A DNA stretch of 64,000 nt. Source: Flavipsychrobacter sp. Lineage in GTDB: Bacteria > Bacteroidota > Bacteroidia > Chitinophagales > Chitinophagaceae. Shown in pieces: positions 60,201-64,000 of this stretch; position 1 is the stretch's first letter, and every line of letters starts with the position of its first letter. The notes beneath the pieces are model-generated. The model was not told the DNA's origin. It searched no databases and saw only the letters and a program-made list of their open reading frames with translations. Position numbers and translations under genes: made by a program. The DNA is taken from contig JAWKLD010000001.1 in NCBI GenBank assembly GCA_041392855.1, forward strand, positions 351,001-415,000, written 5' to 3'.

Positions 60201-60542
60201 ATCATCGCAGAGGATATACCGGGCTGGTCTGTAGCCAATAAGGATGCACTGACCGTAGCGCTGGATATCACCTTGACCCCAGAATTGGAAGACGAAGGTA
60301 ATGCTAGGGAATTAGTGAACCGCATACAGCGTATTCGCAAGGAGAGTGGTTTAGAATTAACAGATAGGATCAATGTTCAGGTTGAGGAACAGGACTTATT
60401 AAAATCTGCAATAATAAATTTCAAAGATTATATTTGCACGGAAATTTTAGCAGACAATATTGAATTATTACCTCAAATTCAGTCTGGTACTGATATTGAG
60501 GTTGGTGATACATCCTTTAAAGTGTTAATATCTAAAAACTAA
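57207..60542 (+). CDS. ileS: Isoleucyl-tRNA synthetase with swapped GIHH signature
   Basis: A 1111-residue IleRS charging tRNA-Ile. The ATP-binding signature, usually HxGH, reads G57-I-H-H60 (ANGMPGIHHVISR), a GxHH swap reported for some type 2 IleRS. The editing domain has TTPWTLPSN and the aspartate in GTGIVHTAPAFGADDF; the second signature K659-MSKR is intact, followed by DPFETIEKYSADATRWYL. It lacks a C-terminal zinc finger, as type 2 enzymes do. A TAACTTCG -7-like box (57168-57175) lies upstream. Base use is mosaic: from about 57.3 to 59.3 kb the gene is richer in G and C than its last third. The DksA-like gene follows 11 bases later. Confidence 0.97.
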   Translation: MSDKYKEYSKLDMPAIEQATQANWKEQDTFRKSVEQRDGQQEFVFYEGPPSANGMPGIHHVISRTLKDLVCRFKTMQGYQVKRKAGWDTHGLPVELGVEKELGITKEDIGKKISVEDYNQKCREAVMRYKSEWESITEKMGYWVDMSDPYVTFDNKYIETLWWALKELHKKGYLYKSVSIQPYSPAAGTGLSSHELNQPGTYKDVKDTTAVAMFKAVKDAKTQMLFDAAGSDEVYFMAWTTTPWTLPSNCGLTVGPKIDYVLVKTFNPYTHQPTNVVIAKALLGKYFKEEGKDGDFEGYTSETKLLPWSILTEFKGADIVDARYEQLMPYEGNTAEIAGGDPFRVISGDFVTTEDGTGIVHTAPAFGADDFKVGQQAGIGILTLVDKEGKFVDSLGNLSGRFVKNYKDDDEYVDVNVDIAVDLKLRGQAFKVEKYEHSYPHCWRTDKPIVYYPLDAWFIKTTAVKDRMIELNKTINWKPAATGSGRFGNWLENMVDWNLSRSRYWGTPLPVWVSEDGEQVKCIGSIEELMKELRHADKVLNLNQAAVYDQDVEKLDLHKPVVDQLVLATDDGKQSMYREPDLIDVWFDSGAMPYAQWHYPFENKDIQGSQFPADFIAEGVDQTRGWFYTLHALGVMLFDSVAYKTVVSNGLVLDKKGNKMSKRVGNVIDPFETIEKYSADATRWYLITNASPWDSMKFDLAGIQEVQRKFFGTLYNTYQFFALYANVDGFNFSEEYIPVSKRPEIDRWILSELNTLVGKVTDYFNDYEPTQAGRAMEYFLDEQLSNWYVRLCRRRFWKGEYEADKIAAYQTLYECLETMSLLMAPIAPFFADWMFQNLNGITKRHKEESVHLAVYPKVNADAVDTDLEERMQLAQDITSLVLSIRKKVNIKVRQPLTKVLIPVLDKRMQEQIQQVEDLVKNEVNVKELEYLIDTEGFIKKKVKPNFKTLGARMGKKMKMVAAAIGQLVDEDISKLEKEKTYALTIDGEVIDISVDDVEIIAEDIPGWSVANKDALTVALDITLTPELEDEGNARELVNRIQRIRKESGLELTDRINVQVEEQDLLKSAIINFKDYICTEILADNIELLPQIQSGTDIEVGDTSFKVLISKN

Positions 60543-60553
60543 AAAAGAAAGCT

Positions 60554-61816
60554 ATGGCCACAAAAAAGAAAGCAACAGCTAAAAAAACTGTCACAAACAA
60601 AAAAGCAACAGCTAAAAAAGCTCCTGCTAAGAAAACTGTGGCCCCTAAAAAGGCAAAAAAGGCATCACCAGCCAAAAAAGAAGTAGTGAAGAAAACTGCC
60701 GCTAAAAAGGCAGTCTCTAATAAAAAGGCAACACCGACGAAGAAAACTGTAAAGAAAGCAGCTCCTAAAAAAGTAGCAAAGAAGGCAGTAGCTAAGAAGG
60801 CTACTGCAAAGAAAGTTGTTGCCAAAAAAACTGTGAAGAAAGCAGCTCCTAAGAAAGTAGCAAAGAAAACAGTAGTGAACAAAGCAACAGCTAAAAAGAA
60901 AACAGTAGCTAAGAAGGCGGTGCCAGTTAAAAAAACGGTATCTAAAAAGACAAAGGGAACAGTGAAAAAATCCACAACTAAAAAAGCAGCTCCTAAAAAG
61001 TCTGCTCCTAAAAAAGCAACAGCTAAAAAGGCAGCTCCTAAAAAGGCCGTAGCTAAGAAAGCAGCGCCTAAGAAGGTAGCAAAAAAAGCAACGGTTAAGA
61101 AAGCTGAGGTTAAAAAAGAAGTTGCACCAAAGAAAGCTGCAGCTAAAGAAGCGAATGAGAAAAAGCTTACTGCCGCTCAAAAAAAGGCAGCTGAAAAGAA
61201 AACAGCAGCAGCCATAAAGGCAATTGAAAAGAAAGAGGCGGAAAAGAATGCACCAAAGCCTTCACCAAAACCAAAGGTGGGTAGAAGATCTCGTGTGCGT
61301 GAAGACAAACCTCAAGTAATTGTTGCACACCGCAAGTTGGATAAAGCAACAGATAAAAAAGATAAGGCGAGTAAAACAATGATCAATTATCAACCTGATT
61401 TTACACGCTCTATATTAGATGAACCAATAGAAAAGAAAGGACCAGTGTATCGTTACAGCGACGAAGAATTAAACGAATTCAAAGCAATCATCAATAAGAG
61501 ATTAGCAGCAGCTCGTAAAGAGTTAGGATATTTACAAGGTTTGATCACCCGTAAGGATGAAGCAGGTACTGAAGATACAGAAAACCGCTACATGAATATG
61601 GAAGATGGTAGTGGCGCTATGGAGCGTGAGCAATTGTCTCAGCTTGCTAGTCGTCAGATCCAATTCATCAATCACTTGGAGAATGCAATGGTTCGTATCG
61701 AGAATAAGACCTACGGTATTTGCCGTGTTACAGGTAAGTTGATCGAGAAGGCTCGTTTGCGTGCTGTACCTCATGCTACACTTAGTATCGAAGCTAAGAA
61801 GATGATGAGCAAATAA
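60554..61816 (+). CDS. Histone-H1-like lysine/alanine-rich protein fused to a TraR/DksA domain
   Basis: A 420-residue protein. Residues 1-~235 are a repetitive Lys/Ala/Thr/Pro tail (KKAAPKKVAKK and variants), as in histone H1-like DNA-binding proteins. A linker leads to a TraR/DksA-type domain at about 300-420, with YSDEELNEFKAIINKRLA, a coiled coil, and YGICRVTGKLIEKARLRAVPH. Only C390 remains of the four zinc cysteines; the others are T393, S411 and A414, a change common in Bacteroidota DksA relatives. DksA binds RNA polymerase through the secondary channel. The H1-like tail suggests tethering to DNA. The gene is 11 bases after ileS and ends at a terminator. Confidence 0.85.
   Translation: MATKKKATAKKTVTNKKATAKKAPAKKTVAPKKAKKASPAKKEVVKKTAAKKAVSNKKATPTKKTVKKAAPKKVAKKAVAKKATAKKVVAKKTVKKAAPKKVAKKTVVNKATAKKKTVAKKAVPVKKTVSKKTKGTVKKSTTKKAAPKKSAPKKATAKKAAPKKAVAKKAAPKKVAKKATVKKAEVKKEVAPKKAAAKEANEKKLTAAQKKAAEKKTAAAIKAIEKKEAEKNAPKPSPKPKVGRRSRVREDKPQVIVAHRKLDKATDKKDKASKTMINYQPDFTRSILDEPIEKKGPVYRYSDEELNEFKAIINKRLAAARKELGYLQGLITRKDEAGTEDTENRYMNMEDGSGAMEREQLSQLASRQIQFINHLENAMVRIENKTYGICRVTGKLIEKARLRAVPHATLSIEAKKMMSK
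60742..60870 (+). repeat. Near-identical internal repeat in the H1-like coding region
   Basis: The 42-base stretch encoding KKTVKKAAPKKVAKK at 60742-60783 recurs at about 60826-60870 with only a few third-base changes. Many shorter KKA/KKV units lie between and after. Repeats of this kind slip easily, so length may vary between strains. Confidence 0.6.
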
Positions 61817-61839
61817 AAGTAAAATACTATCTATGTATA

Positions 61840-61864
61840 AAGCCGCTACAATTAGTAGCGGCTT
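61840..61864. terminator. Terminator between the DksA-like gene and the TonB-receptor-like gene
   Basis: AAGCCGCTAC (61840-61849) pairs perfectly with GTAGCGGCTT (61855-61864), loop AATTA. The T run after it is short (ATTTATTT) on the plus strand; the A-rich 5' flank (TATAA) makes partial function possible on the minus strand for the convergent gene. Confidence 0.75.
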
Positions 61865-61876
61865 ATTTATTTGTAG

Positions 61877-64000
61877 TTATATCTTAAAGTTGCGTAGTGT
61901 ATAGGTAACTGTTAGCATGAAGTATCTGTTCAATACATTGCTATAACTGTCTTCAATATAAGTGTCGGTAATTGTTCTGCTAACGTTTGTGTTTTGATTA
62001 AGTAGGTCATATACACTTATCTTGGCTTCCAGTGAGCGGTCTTTAAGGAATTTGTAACCTACATATGCATTCCATAAAAAGAAACTCTGGTTAAAGCCAT
62101 CTGTCATCCCTGTGTATAGACTATGGTTAATGTTTGTGTTTAATACCAGTCTATCCTTTAACGTCAGCCAGTTTAGTTTTAACGAGGTTATTTGGTTGTA
62201 ATAGGTATAATCGTTCTGTGACTGTAGTGTGTTCTTAGCTATGTTGTAGTTGCCTGTATAGGATAGGGTGAAGTCTACCTGTTCGCTAATATTACTTCCT
62301 ACAACAAGTCCTCCGCTAAATTCGTAGTTGTTAGATAGGTTTAGTTGGTCGTTTATAAGTGCAGGTGTTTTGGTGTAGGTGAAACCGACATTCAGGTTAA
62401 GGTTGCTTTTTAACAGGCTTACAGGCGTCCCGTAGGTTATAAAGGCTTTACCGTTGAAATATCCGTCAAGGTTTACCGGTAGTGATATCTGGCTGCCTTG
62501 GTTTACTATTGTGCCATTACTTAGTATTGTGTCTCGTGTTGGTATGTAAGTAGCGTTGGCAACATAATCTTCTGCAAAGTTGGCCATAAGGTATGCAAAG
62601 AAACTACTTGATGATTTAGTGTTTACACTATTGTAATGCATCATTATTCTGTGCTGTACGGTTTGCTTTAAGTCAGGATTGCCTGTAGTAAGTAACAATG
62701 GATTACTGTTATCTACTACATTCTGTAGCTGAGTAATAGTAGGCGCATTAGTATGTGCATGATACATCAAGCGGGCATTTTTCCCTTTGCCTGCACGATA
62801 ATTGATAAAAGCTCTCGGTAGTACATTGGTAAACGATTGGTTGACAGTAAACAGGGTAGGGAATTCTTGTGTTCCTTTTAGTTCAGATATTTGTCCGTTT
62901 ATACCGATCATTCCCATTAGTTTTCTGTTGTGTTGAAACCTTAAGCCTACACCGGCTTCATGTGTTGTATAGGTGCTTTTATATTTATTAGAAAGCAGTG
63001 TGTCAAAATTGCTATAGGCTTGCTCTGCTATGCTCCTGTTGTTGGTTTCCTTGTCGGCATTATTGTTTGTGATACTCGGGCTATAGTTTGCCATCAGTTG
63101 TATGCCCTTTGATATAGGCTCAGTATACATGATGCGTGCAGATAGGGTGTTGCTCTTGGCAGTTTTAGCGTAACGTTGGTCTATTAAGCTACTATCATTA
63201 CGGCTATAGGTGTTCAAAGAGTATGTATTGCCATCACCATTGCTATTGTTTACTTGCGTTCTTGCTAGGATAGACAAAGTCCTGCCTTGTTTTTTGAATT
63301 TGTGTCTATACAATAGGTCATTGGATATGTTATACCCTAAATTATTGGCACCGGTATTATTATCTGTTCTGCTATCTATTATGTCGCTAGTGTAGAAACT
63401 ATATCCGTCGAGTAGGGATGTGGCTTTATTGTCTTGTAAGCTTATTCTTGGCGATATAATGATGGAGTTATTACTATCTATGTCATACTCTACTCGTAAG
63501 TTCAATCTGTGATTCTGGTTTTTACTTTCAGCAATGTTTTCTTCGTTGTACATAAGTGAGGTGTCACTTAAAATGTATTGACGGTTCAGATTGGTTTGGT
63601 TATCGTTATTGGTGCTGTTGTAAAAATAGCTTCCTGAGGCTTTTATTTTCTTGCCCCAGTTGTCCGAGTAGTTGAGCCCTATTGAATTGCTCTGTGTTAT
63701 TCCATTTTGACTGCCTACCATAAAATCACTAACGTCTGTGCCGCTACCAGGTCTGCGTGGAGGTCTGCCTCCACCACCACGTCTTTGACTGCTAGAGGCG
63801 CTCATAACACCTAGTAGGTCTTCATTGCTAAAGTTCTGCTGGTTGATATTGTTTGACATGCCTATGATAGATATACGCCTATCTCCGTTAAAGATATTTA
63901 CATTACCACCTGCTGCATAGCGGTCGTCGGTGCCATATCCTGCATATATTTTTCCAAACTGACCATTATTCTTACCCGCTTTGGTAATGATGTTAATTGC
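61877..64000 (-). CDS. TonB-receptor-like outer membrane protein, C-terminal part (5' end outside window)
   Basis: The minus-strand frame is open from the stop at 61877 to the right edge at 64000, so the ATG at 63859 is internal. The first visible residues, INIITKAGKNNGQFGK and YAGYGTDDRYAAGGN, are the end of a plug domain of the kind found in Bacteroidota TonB-dependent-receptor-like proteins. About 600 residues of barrel strands follow, ending in YFMLTVTYTLRNFKI with an aromatic strand typical of outer membrane insertion. A Gly/Arg-rich stretch (RRGGGGRPPRRPGSG) lies just after the plug. It most likely belongs to the outer membrane beta-barrel family with a carboxypeptidase-like N-terminus. 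The substrate is unknown. Confidence 0.88.
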   Translation of the reverse strand, partial: AINIITKAGKNNGQFGKIYAGYGTDDRYAAGGNVNIFNGDRRISIIGMSNNINQQNFSNEDLLGVMSASSSQRRGGGGRPPRRPGSGTDVSDFMVGSQNGITQSNSIGLNYSDNWGKKIKASGSYFYNSTNNDNQTNLNRQYILSDTSLMYNEENIAESKNQNHRLNLRVEYDIDSNNSIIISPRISLQDNKATSLLDGYSFYTSDIIDSRTDNNTGANNLGYNISNDLLYRHKFKKQGRTLSILARTQVNNSNGDGNTYSLNTYSRNDSSLIDQRYAKTAKSNTLSARIMYTEPISKGIQLMANYSPSITNNNADKETNNRSIAEQAYSNFDTLLSNKYKSTYTTHEAGVGLRFQHNRKLMGMIGINGQISELKGTQEFPTLFTVNQSFTNVLPRAFINYRAGKGKNARLMYHAHTNAPTITQLQNVVDNSNPLLLTTGNPDLKQTVQHRIMMHYNSVNTKSSSSFFAYLMANFAEDYVANATYIPTRDTILSNGTIVNQGSQISLPVNLDGYFNGKAFITYGTPVSLLKSNLNLNVGFTYTKTPALINDQLNLSNNYEFSGGLVVGSNISEQVDFTLSYTGNYNIAKNTLQSQNDYTYYNQITSLKLNWLTLKDRLVLNTNINHSLYTGMTDGFNQSFFLWNAYVGYKFLKDRSLEAKISVYDLLNQNTNVSRTITDTYIEDSYSNVLNRYFMLTVTYTLRNFKI

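Noticed and set aside
60532..61180. Long minus-strand frames rich in Phe, Leu, Cys and Ser opposite the H1-like gene
   Set aside because: They are the complement of a repetitive lysine/alanine-rich coding sequence; their composition is dictated by AAA/AAG and GCN codons on the other strand.
1..64000. tRNA, rRNA, CRISPR arrays, insertion sequences, integrase or toxin-antitoxin genes
   Set aside because: I scanned the intergenic regions and the list of frames and saw no cloverleaf-like sequence, repeat-spacer pattern, transposase, integrase or paired toxin genes.

Overview
The window is a chromosomal segment of a Bacteroidota bacterium, most likely from the Chitinophagia/Chitinophagaceae side of the phylum. 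Five things point there: a sigma-ABfr type promoter (TTTG-N19-TATCTTTG) in front of rpoB; a fused LpxC-FabZ protein; two secreted proteins with type IX secretion (T9SS) C-terminal sorting domains; many short SCxK-type lipoproteins and a TonB-receptor-like outer membrane protein; and MqnA of the futalosine menaquinone route. The DNA is AT-rich and densely coding on both strands. I found no rRNA, tRNA, CRISPR array, insertion sequence, prophage or classical defence island.

Layout. 0-1.2 kb: the end of an acyltransferase-3 membrane protein, a possible 36-residue membrane peptide and a small Cys-containing lipoprotein. 1.2-9.9 kb: rpoB-rpoC with a strong promoter, a long leader, a hairpin between the genes and a terminator after rpoC; the ribosomal stalk genes that often precede rpoB are absent. 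10-14.6 kb: a run of lytic transglycosylase, penicillin-acylase-family hydrolase, small membrane protein and cation efflux (CDF) transporter. 14.6-19.9 kb: housekeeping metabolism (rnhA, mqnA, YbjQ, HMG-CoA lyase, panB, YggS, an MFS permease). 20-30.2 kb: envelope biogenesis on the minus strand, with lpxD, lpxC-fabZ, lpxA and an ABC ATPase in tight succession, then an HD phosphohydrolase, PBP1A and a transglutaminase membrane protein. 30.2-47.7 kb: mixed small operons (3-hydroxyacyl-CoA dehydrogenase, rdgB-Smr, OmpA plus T9SS SGNH hydrolase, FkbM methyltransferase, a GNAT-nitrilase fusion, MscS channel, cupin, ribosome hibernation factor, a two-domain cysteine-dioxygenase-like cupin, a methyltransferase). 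47.8-57 kb: a SLC13 carrier, lipoproteins, two Crp/Fnr regulators each beside probable target genes, and a T9SS beta-helix protein. 57.2-64 kb: ileS, a lysine/alanine-rich histone-H1-like protein fused to a TraR/DksA domain, and the C-terminal part of a TonB-receptor-like outer membrane protein cut by the window edge.

The points most worth a second look are: (1) IleRS carries a swapped active-site signature, GIHH in place of HxGH, which in type 2 IleRS is linked to mupirocin hyper-resistance; (2) the same gene shows a sharp composition step near 59.3 kb; (3) the DksA-like protein has a ~235-residue H1-like tail and has lost three of four zinc ligands; (4) a 415-residue protein combines an unfamiliar N-terminal domain with a cysteine-dioxygenase-type cupin; and (5) rpoB and rpoC are separated by a perfect 10-bp hairpin with almost no U tract. 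I see no convincing new multi-gene system.
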